Part shown: one piece after another, positions 45,501 through 54,900 of the stretch
How positions within the stretch are numbered: position 1 is the stretch's first letter
How the letters are laid out: each line of letters begins with the position of its first letter
From: Strobilurus pachycystidiatus
Lineage: Eukaryota > Basidiomycota > Agaricomycetes > Agaricales > Physalacriaceae
Direction: 5' to 3'
Assembly (NCBI GenBank): GCA_019915135.1
Contig: JAHLMK010000004.1
Location: forward strand, 2,604,001 to 2,668,000
DNA: 64,000 nt
The notes under the pieces: model-generated
Databases searched by the model: none
What the model was told of the DNA's origin: nothing
Seen by the model: only the letters and a program-made list of their open reading frames with translations
Position numbers and translations under genes: made by a program

Positions 45501-45941
45501 GACCCGATTGACTTAATCAGCTCGGATGGGCCCGATGTTGACATGGACTCGGGGCAACGTCAGCCTACTTCTCCATTGAACTATGAGGAGGATCAGGCAG
45601 CGGAGGAGGTACGCATTTCGACTACTTACCTCACGAGCACTGAATGAGATGGCTTTCAGGTCGAAGACGCAGTTGAGAAGATGCTCAAGCGAGCATCCGA
45701 GTTGGTAGAGGCAGGACGGATCTTGAAAGAGCAGGCAGAAGCAGCACGGAGGGATCCTAAGTCAGGTGCAGGCATTCTTCTCAAGAATCTTGCGCGACGG
45801 GACTTTGGCAGCAACGTCTCGGTTTGGTTGCGGGATATCCATCGAGATGAGCATGGCCGGATCAGAAAGGCAACCTGGGGCAGTACAGGAAGCAGAGCTG
45901 AGTCGAGGAGGGTGTCAAATACAATGGGATTCGAGCCTTAG
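42501..45941 (+). CDS. MULE transposase with SWIM zinc finger
   Basis: DDE-type transposase. The first ATG is 42501 (MDNPTQWCSSCHC); the frame is open earlier only through GTG. Exon 1 (to 42,644) carries a CxxC...CxxC zinc-binding motif (CSSC...CITC). Later exons join in phase to give RFNYHCCQQS, LWDAILARYGATPRFSRKVIYAMWSEIS and GKIREIALDS. The MULE core begins across an intron at about 43,744-43,798: LDSTYKTNKSGYEVYALLGEVYG (first Asp), LVTLTDKDRAEI (second Asp), DAKHQLCFWHCLRAIRTRL, and TTMTVERFWKQLKHE (likely catalytic Glu). The SWIM finger is CHCGRQMYHPFHLCKH (CxC...CxH) near 45,110. A last intron (45,609-45,660) replaces the frame's own stop and adds a coiled C-terminus ending at 45941. 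No disabling change seen. Confidence 0.88.
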
Positions 45942-46022
45942 ATAGTAGTATCATCTGATAGTAGCATATTGTGTGTGATAGCGAGTGATAATGGGCGGTC
46001 TCGTACGTCGAAGGTTACGGCT

Positions 46023-46269
46023 CGGCCCGATTAGGAAGTTGGCTGGACTTGCATGCACAAGTCCGCGAGAAACACTCTAATTTGTGTCTGACCACACGGG
46101 GGCACTGGAAACATTGATATAACATATATTCAAGATGAAATAGTAGCCGAAAAATAGCCCGCTTGTTGCGGGAAGGATATATAAGAGAAATGTTGCCGGT
46201 CTTTGGCCGGGATCGAACTCGCGCACTCGGGTCACGTGGCGGAAACTCGTTGGGTCAATTGTATTTACT
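46023..46269 (-). repeat. MULE right terminal inverted repeat
   Basis: Inverted copy of 42,203-42,447. Visible differences are a TT insertion near GTGCATGCAAG and one C/A change near the TATA sequence. Confidence 0.92.
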
Positions 46270-46278
46270 GTATAAACC
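46270..46278 (+). repeat. Target-site duplication of the MULE, right copy
   Basis: GTATAAACC, identical to 42,194-42,202. Confidence 0.92.
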
Positions 46279-46287
46279 GCTACGTAT

Positions 46288-47325
46288 CTAATCGCTCTTT
46301 GAATCCCTGTGCTTTTTTAACGTCGCCCTCAAGTTGTACAGAAACACAATCAACAAGTATAACACTTGAAAGGCCACCGACACAATAACGAAGACCACCG
46401 TGACCACACCGAACCATAAAGTGCCACGTGAAAGGGACGCCACTCCTGGCGTAGCGTCCCCTCCTTGCAGCATTGTTTGAAATGCGCTATGCACAACTGT
46501 CACGTATGCAAACAGAATCAAGGAAGCCTTGTACTGGGCAAAGAAGTACCCCGTATAGCTTCGATGCAGGCGAAAATACATCAGGCGACCGCGTGAGAAG
46601 CGGTAGATGAAGTCCAACCTGCCGAGGCGAAGCTCCCCATAATGGTATCGCTTGTTCACTGTCGTTCGGGGAATTCTCGCCAGTGGAACGCGTAGGCGAG
46701 ACCAAGCCTTCCAGGACATCCTGCCCGGAAGTAGCCCATGTCGCTGAGCAAGGGCGAAGTCACTCTCGTGTACAACGAGGTGCGCATATGTGAGGAAAAG
46801 CCCCCGTGCGGCTGCGGATAGGCTATCGTGTACGACGACATGCCGCACATAGGTCCTGTGGTTGAGGAGGACCCTCGGTAGCGGCTTCACAAAGAGGGCC
46901 CAGTCTGTGCACACGAGGTGCATGTCTGGATCTTCTGTGACAATGATGCTCCTTCTGACCATGATATGCCAGTGCAGCGGATGTACGCTACCGCGCCAAC
47001 CGGCCATCCATAGATGATGGTGTATATCATTCAGTCTTGGAACGAGGAGCTCCCGGCAGAGCAACTCATGCATCTCTGCAAGATCGCTCATTTCGATGCT
47101 CTGTCTGGAGAGGGCATCCTGTCGGTGCATTTCGGACTCGTGGTTGTCGTCGTCCCATTCCAGGTCTGCTGGGAACGGTGGCTGCTGGCTTTCGGATAGC
47201 GGCGGGGAGGAGCTCATTGTGCGGTTGGCGACAGGTATAAGGAAGGGTGGCAGGCAGGAAGTGTGCGCTGTGCATCGCTGAACGTTCAACGTCATTGATT
47301 CTATAGGCGCGTACCTGACCTCCAT
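46288..47325 (-). CDS. DUF6601-family fungal protein
   Basis: Single-exon frame of 345 residues from ATG 47325. In-frame ATGs at 47295 and 47217 (MSSSPPLSES) are alternatives, and the last gives a more usual acidic start. Family-like segments: LLVPRLNDIHHHLWMAGWRGSVHPLHWHIMVRRSIIVTEDPDMHLVCTDWALFVKPLPR, then GLFLTYAHLVVHESDFALAQRHGLLP, YHYGELRLGRLDFIYRF, and two C-terminal membrane helices (ASLILFAYVTVVHSAF and FGVVTVVFVIVSVAFQVLYLLIVFLY). The role of DUF6601 proteins is unknown. The stop codon lies 9 bp from the MULE target duplication, so the transposon probably replaced its native 3' UTR and terminator. Confidence 0.82.
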   Translation of the reverse strand: MEVRYAPIESMTLNVQRCTAHTSCLPPFLIPVANRTMSSSPPLSESQQPPFPADLEWDDDNHESEMHRQDALSRQSIEMSDLAEMHELLCRELLVPRLNDIHHHLWMAGWRGSVHPLHWHIMVRRSIIVTEDPDMHLVCTDWALFVKPLPRVLLNHRTYVRHVVVHDSLSAAARGLFLTYAHLVVHESDFALAQRHGLLPGRMSWKAWSRLRVPLARIPRTTVNKRYHYGELRLGRLDFIYRFSRGRLMYFRLHRSYTGYFFAQYKASLILFAYVTVVHSAFQTMLQGGDATPGVASLSRGTLWFGVVTVVFVIVSVAFQVLYLLIVFLYNLRATLKKHRDSKSD

Positions 47326-47704
47326 GATTGGCGCTCAGCTACTTAAGTACATATCAATGAAGCTGATAAATTCCAATTGTCAGACTGGATCTACGTCTGT
47401 GTATGCTCGCGAGGCTTTGAGTAGTGGTGAATTGACCTGTTCGAAGTTTATGATACCAACTTTAGTGACATTTGAAGCAGCTTGGTATGCTCAAAAGCTC
47501 ACAAAACTTGGCTATGTAGGTCAATCTGCGCCTTATATACCATCTCGGAGATTAGAAAACGGCGTGTGACGCCGCAGTCTGACACTCCATTCAATGCTCT
47601 CTCATATAGTCTCAACTTTCTTCTCCCGTCCTGCCATAATCCCCCGCCGATAAATCCTCCCGAGTGCCCATCGTCGCTCCTCCCCCCCTCTCTTAGAAAC
47701 GGGC
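47326..47704. other. Divergent promoter region
   Basis: 380 bp between the DUF6601 gene and the next rightward gene. TTATATAC at 47,533-47,540 is a TATA candidate ~165 nt before the ATG at 47705. Confidence 0.4.
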
Positions 47705-48420
47705 ATGGCTGCTGGTACAGGCACTCAGCCTCATATCTTCATTGCTATCCGTCCAGAGTCTGCAAACGCCATCTCTGGCACTGTGGGTAATTGCGAGGGA
47801 ACTCTAGAGGCTCTCGAGCCATTCACGCCAGAATACCCGCGCGAGTCCATTCGAGCGCGCCTTATCAATTATACACCAAGCATCCTTGCGATTGCGTTCA
47901 TGCTTCTATTTCCAGGTCCAGGAGCCTACATGTACTTGCGGATGGGCAGAGAATATACGGGATTTTGGAGCTACTGCGTGCTTGTTCCCATCACTGCCGT
48001 CCTCGCAGTGTACTTTTGTGTCTATCGCCGGACACGACGGCAAGTTATTGCGTGAGTCGCTTAGCATCAAGTACTACATGTACAGTTGTGGCAACCACTG
48101 ACGGTTTGGCTTGCAGCTCTGACATTGCAGTGATTATGTGGCCACGTACGACCATCTCAGATGACTTTCCGACGGGCGTGGCGACGCGTTCCGTAGCCAC
48201 GCAACTCAAAATCCACTGTATTCAGATACACGTAAATACACATTTTATTATACATAGATATTGCTCCCCAAGGCGTGGCTACGCGTACCAATCTTTAAAG
48301 TTTACAGGGTGTCAGTGGGGTGTCACAAACAACCTCCGCGGTCGCGTAGCCACGCGCCGCGATGGTGTGGCTAGGCGCTCCTCATACTCAAAGGCTCAAG
48401 CAGTTTCCGCGGCTGCGTAG
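47705..48420 (+). CDS. Small two-helix membrane protein; 3' end runs into palindromic repeats
   Basis: Exon 1 is 47705-48051 (MAAGTGTQPHIFIAIRPESAN...). It has two hydrophobic helices (SILAIAFMLLFPGPGAYMYL and SYCVLVPITAVLAVYFCVY) and a basic stop-transfer end (RRTRRQVIA). The unspliced frame stops at 48055. A consensus donor (GCgtgagt) and acceptor (ttgcag) give an in-phase second exon 48117-48420, starting SDIAVIMWPRTTISDDFPTG. After that the frame crosses the palindromic repeat cluster (GVATRSVATQ..., GRVATRRDGVARR), so the last ~70 residues look repeat-derived. Family unknown. Whether the repeat-coded tail is really made is open. Confidence 0.45.
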
Positions 48421-48485
48421 CCACGCGCTACCCAAGCGTAGACAAACCAACGTGTCCGCCTATCACAGTCACGCGTAGCTACGTG
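48172..48485. repeat. Palindromic GCGTAGCCACGC repeat cluster A
   Basis: Six or more copies of a short motif in both orientations, consensus about RCGCGTAGCYACGC. Examples: 48,177-48,202 (two degenerate), 48,272-48,288 (GGCGTGGCTACGCGTAC), 48,343-48,356 (CGCGTAGCCACGCG), 48,364-48,378, 48,415-48,428 and 48,471-48,485. Spacers are unrelated. Confidence 0.85.
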
Positions 48486-49544
48486 AAATTTGGTACGGGA
48501 GCTTCAGCAGTCCGCAAATGCGTGCCCGACATTGCCATCAGACACGTACCTAGCTGGAGTTGGTATGTGTTTAAACCTGATCAAGCAATGACCAGGACTG
48601 TTTATCAGTTGAATCTCTTCCGCCGTGCGTACAAGGCACGTTCCAAGAAAAGTTTGAGCCACTCCCCCCGATTGCTCACTGGAGACGTGTCTAGGTCCGA
48701 TACGATGGTCAACGACGTCTACTAGGCACGGGGTATATCGGTGTATCGTTAACGAAGAAGTGTACGCCGATGAAGGGGATCTAGCATGGGTGCAGCTGGA
48801 TGATGATGGTAGCTGACAGAGGCCTGACGAACAATGGGGCTATGGCCACTCAGAACATGGGAGGTCTTTGTTCGTAATATTAAATGCATTATTTTACCCT
48901 GAACAAAACAAAATGTTACAGTAGCCCATTATTTGTTTCTCCAAAAAAAATTGATAGATATCATACAATACCGAAAACGACGCCACACCACGAGAAAGAG
49001 CTACCCATTCTTCAAGAGGCAAACGGACGATTGCCTTAAGATAAAAAGCCCGAAAAGCGGTTGAACACTATTCCAGTCACCAAGAAATTCATGTGTGTAC
49101 TGAGTGAGCACTACTTCGCTTCACTTTGCGGCGGGTGCGATACCGGGTGCATCAGTGACACTCACTCGTAGAAGGTAAGCTCATCCCATATCCAATCTTC
49201 ATGTGACATGGAGGATTGAGTCCTAATTAGCATGGGTAAGACACGCACCAACAAGGTTCTTAGTCCACAGATAGAGAGGGATAAACCCAATGAGCGGGAG
49301 CACAAGCCACCCAATGAGTTTGCAGGCGAGGAAGGAAGGACGACCCGGTCCCTATCCTCCCCTCTGTGGGCGGGCAGTCGCATCCGCGGCGTCCGACTGC
49401 AGTAGCAATTCGATTCTCTAGGACCACAAATGCTAGTACAGAAAGGAAATGTACATGAAGTACATGACATGGATGTGCTACGACTACAATACAACAGTGG
49501 GGGAGGGGATCTGAGTGTGGGTGAGCTAAGCCTACTACATCACT
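48486..49544. other. Intergenic
   Basis: About 1.06 kb. A frame at 48,483-48,725 starts within the repeat border and has no recognisable domain. AT-rich from 48,880 to 48,970. No gene supported. Confidence 0.4.
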
Positions 49545-50796
49545 TCAAACCAGGTGGAGTTTCGACGCAGGCAAAAGGAAACATGGGCTGAGCGGTGGCG
49601 GGGTCCACTGGTGTTTGTACTCGTACGCTGACAGACCGGCTGAAGCGTCATATGGCCAGCTACCGTAGTTGGTGTAAGTACCATCGCTGGAGAAGTAACC
49701 GTCGACATGACCGTCGAGAAACGGCTGGCTGACGTAGGCCACATGGGAGTGATATTGGGGCAACTCGCGCTCATAAGAGTACGACAGACCGGCCGTCAAA
49801 GCCTCTGGAGCATACTCTCCAATCGAGCTGAACCACGAGTAGGATTGCTCGATGGTCTCCTGGGGAGAGTACATCTGCGAGAGCAGTGGATCAAAGCCCG
49901 TAGTCATCATCGTGGCATTTGACATGAATGCGTTCTGAAGTGGAGGGTCAGTAAGTGGAGGATGGAAGCAGCGGAGAAAACCAACCTCGACCGGTAAGGA
50001 CTCAGTCAAGTCGAGAGCAGGTATGTGCTCGGTTGGGATGAATGATGATTTGGAAGAGTGGACAAGCTGCGGTTCATGGTAGGATGTCGGTGTGGAGACT
50101 CTGTGGAGAACGTCGGCCCCTGAGTGTCGCGTGTGAGTTCCGAGCGGAGGGGCGGCAACGAGCGTGCCAAGGGTGATTGAGCATGGTCGTCGATATCCCG
50201 CGCCGCTCCCTCGAGATCATCGCCATGAACGCCGCGCATGATCATATCAGCAAGGAGCTGGCATCGATCCCGCTCCACGTCCAAGCCCTTCTTTGTCTTC
50301 TTCCGCTGTGCCATTCCGGCGCGACTCGCGGGAGCGTACTTGTAGTCGGGGTACTTCTCCGCGTGGCGCTTCTTCTCCTGCTGCGCAAGATGCTTGAAAT
50401 GACCTTGCTCGTCGACAGAGAGCGCCTTCCACTGAGCACCACACATCTTGCTGATCTCTCGATGATCCCGCTCGGCAATCATATCCTTCATCTCCTTACA
50501 GAAATGAGAACGGTAGAGCATGAAAGCATTCGGCGGACGCGGGACATGGGTTTCATCCCGCTTGGTGCGGCGACGCGATGGTCCGGTAGCCGTCGAGTAC
50601 GATGATGCCGAGGACGCCGGTGGTGGCGCACTGACGGTCGGACTGTCGACAAGTCTGTATTCCGAATCCCATTCTTGTTCTAAATCCGAAGTCAATGAAG
50701 GAACTGTGTATGATGAGCAGACGAAATACCATCATAGGCAGTTTAGTGTCCTGCTGGGATATCGGCGTCCAGATGCAGATGCGTACGTCTGTGCAT
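49545..50796 (-). CDS. HMG-box transcription factor, four exons
   Basis: DNA-binding regulator of the MATA-HMG/Sox-like type. The model is 50796-50787 (10-nt first exon, ATGCACAGAC), 50703-50160, 50100-49986 and 49934-49545. The sum is 1,059 nt with all phases consistent, or 352 residues. The HMG box (residues ~45-125) reads HVPRPPNAFMLYRSHFCKEMK, ISKMCGAQWKALSVDEQGHF and QQEKKRHAEKYPDYKYAP. It is followed by a basic RAGMAQRKKTKKG. The C-terminal half is Ser/Tyr/Pro-rich (FDPLLSQMYSPQETIEQSYSWF..., HVDGYFSSDGTYTNYGSWPYDAS), probably an activation region. The long frame of exon 2 has no ATG of its own before the box, which is why the tiny first exon is proposed. Such factors include mating and fruiting regulators; the role here is not known. 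Confidence 0.82.
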
Positions 50797-52003
50797 CCCC
50801 ATCTCCGTCCCACAATCCGTTGCCTATTGGTTGTCATGGTCGTCCACATGTCGCGGCGTGGTCGAGTTGACGCTGTGCGCCGAGTCAATGCTGGGAGTGA
50901 AACATCATCCACGGCTGCTGGAAGCCGTGGAGACGTCAGGCAACAGCGGCAACGGCGTCCGCTGGAAGAAATATAGTGTATCCAGCCTTCAAGAGCTCGT
51001 GGCGGTACGAGCGAGAGAACCGTCGCCGCAGCTCATTCGCGAAGACATCAACTGCGAGAGCGGGCGACGTACGGGTCATCGTAGAGAGGGAAAAGACGCC
51101 TATGATCAAACCACGGTCAGCATTACACGACGGGGAGGAAGCGTGCTGACGGAGTGACGGGTGGGCGCGAAGATGGAAAAAGGCAGAGGCGGCATATACG
51201 CACCAACTTGGTCTTGATCAATCTAGCTCTTCCGAAATGTATACACGCCTAGGTGCGTTGTATCTCGGACAAATCTTTTATCAACCCAGCTTTGGTTGTC
51301 ACGTTGAAAGTAGGCGTCGATGGCAAAAGGGTGGAAGTGGATAGGACACAGGTGTTCAGGCGAAGCCAGATTTTGCGCAAGTTTCGGTAAACCACCGTGT
51401 GGGAAACAAAGCCGGAGAAGCGCAAGCGACGCATCTACCGGGATAGATCAGTAAACAAGCAACGAATCACGGTCGAATAAGACAATAAGTTCGCTCCGCC
51501 TACACGAGGAGCAGGAATGCGGTTGGAAGAGATGGTTACGCACCTGATTCTCGTGGTATCACAAAGCGTTCTGTGCAGCAAAACCCATCAGTCCCGATTT
51601 CTACATAGCCGTTCCATTCCTGGCAGTGGAAAAGAGGGCATGGGCCTCCCATAGCCCGTTGTGTGCGCGTAAGCAAAAGTAGTCATTATGGGCAAAAGCA
51701 AAATGAATGAATGAGTGCCAAGTGGCTGTGCACTTATTTGGCAGCAGCATATCTCCCGCCGAAGACGCGGCTTGTGTTTCTATCACCTCACTTAGCTTTC
51801 TGCGCAGAGCGTTCAACGACCACGATGTACTGGATTTTTCTGACTTCAAACCCGTATTCTTTCAGCTGGAAAACCCCCGGTGCCACTGTGGACTTCTGTC
51901 CCCACACAGGGTCAAGTCTCGACGTTGCAGTCTATCGACAATTCCTTCTCGTCTTAGTATCGCTGTGCTGCTTGCTCTCTACGCGTCATACTCGAGTAAA
52001 TAA
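50797..52003. other. Divergent intergenic region
   Basis: 1.2 kb upstream of both the HMG gene and the LRAT-like gene. Frames present (for example 51,707-52,003) lack features. Long upstream regions are usual for regulators. Confidence 0.4.
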
Positions 52004-54014
52004 ATGAGTGATGTGAAGTTGACTCCCGCAAATCGGGAACTGGAGGATCTGCTCGGCGACCTCGTGCAGTACCTGGATGTCGTCTCAGGCGCACTGACGG
52101 ATAATTCAGACATAGGTTCTGGGCAGGCCGTTAACTCAAGGACTTACGCATAAGGCTTATGTTTGAGCTGGCGGTCTGAGCACCGTCTAAGCACTTACGT
52201 TAGCCAGTCAAAGGGCTCTTAAGTCTAACCAAGGTAAGTGACTGGTCCATACGCCACCCCATTGTTCTCAATCACGACGCTCTCCTTTCCTCACTACCAC
52301 CACCACCACCATGCCAGGCTTTCAATCTACCCAGCACAGCTCAACACCATGCACCTTGCCCTTCTACATATATTGAAGGAGGATGTCCATTTTGGCTCGG
52401 TGAGTTGCTCAACGCTTCACGATGGCTGAGCACTGACCTGTTCATAGCATCAGTGAGTGGCGAAGGCCCACCCGAGACATTAAAGAGTGGTACGTTTCCG
52501 TTGATACGCGTACGTGTGAGTCTAGCATGATGAGACCGAGAAAGGGATTTAGTCATTCCGTGTTCTATAGAGGGCAGGCCGTCAGCCTTGGCTACGCGTA
52601 GCCACGCCGAGGATCTACTTACTATCTGCTCATAGAATACTGACTTCAGCTACGCGTGTCCATGTGCATGACGGAGATGCGATACACGCGTAGCTGCGTG
52701 CATGATTTACTGACTACTGACATTCAAACACCGACTTCAGCTAGTACGCGTAGCCGCACGATGAGTAGCTGCGGGAGGAGTTTGACTGCGCCTAGAACGA
52801 GCGACGCGTAGCCACGCTGAGAACCACTCGCGCTCTATCCACATGGTAGGAGGACGGTCAGAACTGGGTTTTGCGACGCGCAGCCACGCAAAGGAATGGC
52901 GCGTAGCTACACTAGGTGGGTGGAGGGACCCTGAGGTGTTTTGCGGCGTAGACACGCGCAGATACGATGTAGAGATACCAGTAATTAGCATTGATCGCAT
53001 GTAATTAATCATACTGCCGTGGCTACGCATTAGTGGCTACGGTCCGATCAAAGCCATCTCAGATGGCACTTCGTGGCCACAAAGTCACTGAGATTTCTGT
53101 GCAGCTCCGTCGACCGAGTCACGAAGATATGCAGGATAGCAATTGTCACGTTCCACTTCTACATCATCGTTGCGCTCTGGAATATCATAGCCGTATCAAC
53201 AGTGCTAGTGGTCAACCCCGAGGATGCTCAGCAACGTTTCCTTCCCTTGCTCGTTTTGGCTGCCCTTGGATTGTCGTATTGGCTGTACTCGTCGTATGAT
53301 AGGTGTAGGACGAGCTACTTTGAAGGCGCAATTGCGGGTCAAAATTCTAATAAGTTCGTGTCCCAATCAAGTAGCTGTCATAATCCACATGAACAAACAC
53401 CTCCTCTAGATATGGTACCCCCGTCTTTGTCTGCATTCCCGTCTTCAAACTCTGTGGACACTTTGTCCTCTACACCACAACACATAAATACGAGCTCCGT
53501 CTCGACCGAACCACCTCATTCCGACCGTACTTCCTACACCGTCAACTCCAGCCTAAGGAGCTGAAGTCTGCGTCCCCAAAATATCACTTCTTTGTCTGCG
53601 GATGGACCTTACGCACGCACGACGAGATCGTGGATATCTTCCAAAAGGCTATCAGCCGTTTCGGGGAGTATAACCGCCTTACAAATAACTGCAGGACGTT
53701 CTTGCAAGACGGCGGTGCGAGGCTCTTGGCCAAGTCGTCTGTGTGGCACGAGGATATGCTGATGGTGGAGCCTGGGAGACTGTTTCTGTTTGGGCAGATT
53801 GTCATCATGATATACCGTGCCAGTTTGAGAGACCTGTGCCGCTGGGTTTACAGCGTCTTTTGGGGACCAGGTTTGCATATTCTGTGTCCGGATACTCTCG
53901 TGGCTGAGCCCCATTGCAGATTGGGAATCCCAGGTTGTCTATACTGGCGAGTTTATTGATTTGGCAGACCATGATGTGGACTTTACGGACATATCTGATG
54001 ACAAGGACGATTAG
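52004..54014 (+). CDS. Membrane protein with LRAT/NlpC-P60-like NNC motif, five exons
   Basis: The model joins 52004-52115, 52335-52399, 53085-53453, 53552-53845 and 53934-54014: 921 nt, phases consistent, 306 residues. The N-terminus (MSDVKLTPANRELEDLLGDL) and exon 2 (AQLNTMHLALLHILKEDVHFGS) are helical. Exon 3 gives two membrane helices (AIVTFHFYIIVALWNIIAVSTVLVV and FLPLLVLAALGLSYWLY), then a Ser/Pro-rich linker. Exon 4 has YHFFVCGWT, DEIVDIFQKAISRFGEYNRLTNNCRTFLQD. The pattern EI...YNxLTNNCxxF is like the Cys-nucleophile segment of LRAT/NlpC-P60 folds; a catalytic His is not certain. The end is acidic (DVDFTDISDDKDD). The 685-nt third intron contains palindromic repeat cluster B, while the other introns are 88-219 nt. 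Function unknown; an acyltransferase or thiol hydrolase is a guess. Confidence 0.6.
52590..53040. repeat. Palindromic GCGTAGCCACGC repeat cluster B, inside an intron
   Basis: At least nine copies of the cluster A motif in both orientations: 52,590-52,607 (containing the perfect palindrome GGCTACGCGTAGCC), 52,648-52,664, 52,684-52,700, 52,745-52,760, 52,801-52,817, 52,873-52,889, 52,899-52,912, 52,943-52,959 and 53,018-53,029. Two units share the lead-in CTTCAGCTA (52,645 and 52,735), so some units arose by tandem duplication. Confidence 0.88.
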
Positions 54015-54214
54015 TTTTTGTGCATGACAGAGAGTCACTTGCTCTTTCTCTAGCTTGACTTGTTGAGAAACAAAGAACTACAGTAACACCCGTGTCATAA
54101 ATACCCGTCCGAGTCGTCGATTCTCGAACCACGTTGGGACACGTTGATTCAAGCCAGAGCCTGCGAGAGGTCAGCACGTCGCGGAAGATCGCGGAGGACA
54201 ATTGAGTTCAAGAC

Positions 54215-54330
54215 TGTGCATAGCATCAGCAACGAGTGCAATGCCAACGCAACGCGCGACACAAGAGTACTTATCTACCTCAAGAATCATCGTGGGGGAT
54301 GTTCATGTCTGACTGTTTGGCGGAGCGACA
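54215..54330 (-). pseudogene. Relic of the coiled-coil gene's first exon
   Basis: Minus strand from about 54,330 reads MSLRQTVRHEHPP then a stop, compared with MSIPQTSAAEQADMNIPGG of the gene at 41,499. Nucleotide similarity continues through the former splice donor, but the frame is lost and the later exons are absent. Confidence 0.7.
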
Positions 54331-54900
54331 TGGTAGTGCGGCGATGAGGAGTGAATCTTGGGCCACAGTTGGGCGACGACGCAACACGTAGAGGATTTGC
54401 AGAGGTGATTTCAACGCGGACAGATGCACTGACGTTGGCAGGACAGAAACCGTTTATCGAAAAGTATTCATTTTGACATCAGCCTTCCTGTTACTCGAAG
54501 ATATCCCAGTCCAAGCCCCAGCCCTTGCTCGGGTTTAACCCCCGCTCGGGCGGGTGCACCCTCGCCGCCTTTTCCAGCTTCTCAAACAGCTCCTTAGGCA
54601 GTTTCGTGACGTGGAGGTTCTCGGCGACCCGCGAGGGCGTGACGCTCTTTGGCAGGACGACGGTTCCGCGCTGGACGTGCCAGGAGATGATAACCTACAC
54701 GGGATGGTTAGCCGATGAAAGGAAAGACGTCAAGAAGATTGACTGACCTGAGCGGGCGTGATTCCCAACTTCTCCGCGATCTCTTTGACTTCGGGAACGT
54801 TCAGCGTATCGGCGACGCGTCCTTCCGAGCCGAGCGGGGAGTAGGCTTCGAGGAGGATGTTGTTTTCTTTCGACCACTTGATCCGAGATTAGTATCGATT
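54215..54900. repeat. Segmental duplication, arm B
   Basis: Counterpart of 41,385-42,165 in the same orientation. Here the aldo-keto reductase part is intact and the coiled-coil gene exon is decayed. Confidence 0.85.

Larger units (their letters stand above)
42203..46269. mobile_element. Autonomous Mutator-like (MULE) DNA transposon, 4,067 bp
   Basis: Bounded by long terminal inverted repeats (42,203-42,447 and 46,023-46,269, ~245 bp, with only a few differences) that start AGTAAATACAATTGACCC, and flanked by a perfect 9-bp target duplication (GTATAAACC), the size usual for Mutator. It contains one spliced transposase gene on the plus strand. Near-identical inverted repeats, an intact TSD and an open transposase suggest a young, possibly active copy. 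The inverted repeats carry a B-box-like GAGTTCGATCC word and TATATA sequences near the transposase promoter. The insertion sits between a decayed reductase copy and the stop codon of the DUF6601 gene (9 bp from TSD to stop). Confidence 0.93.

Noticed and set aside
50695..50912. Upstream minus-strand frame (MDDVSLPAL...) as the first HMG exon
   Set aside because: Its first codon is GTG, and its donor phases do not fit the acceptor at 50,704.
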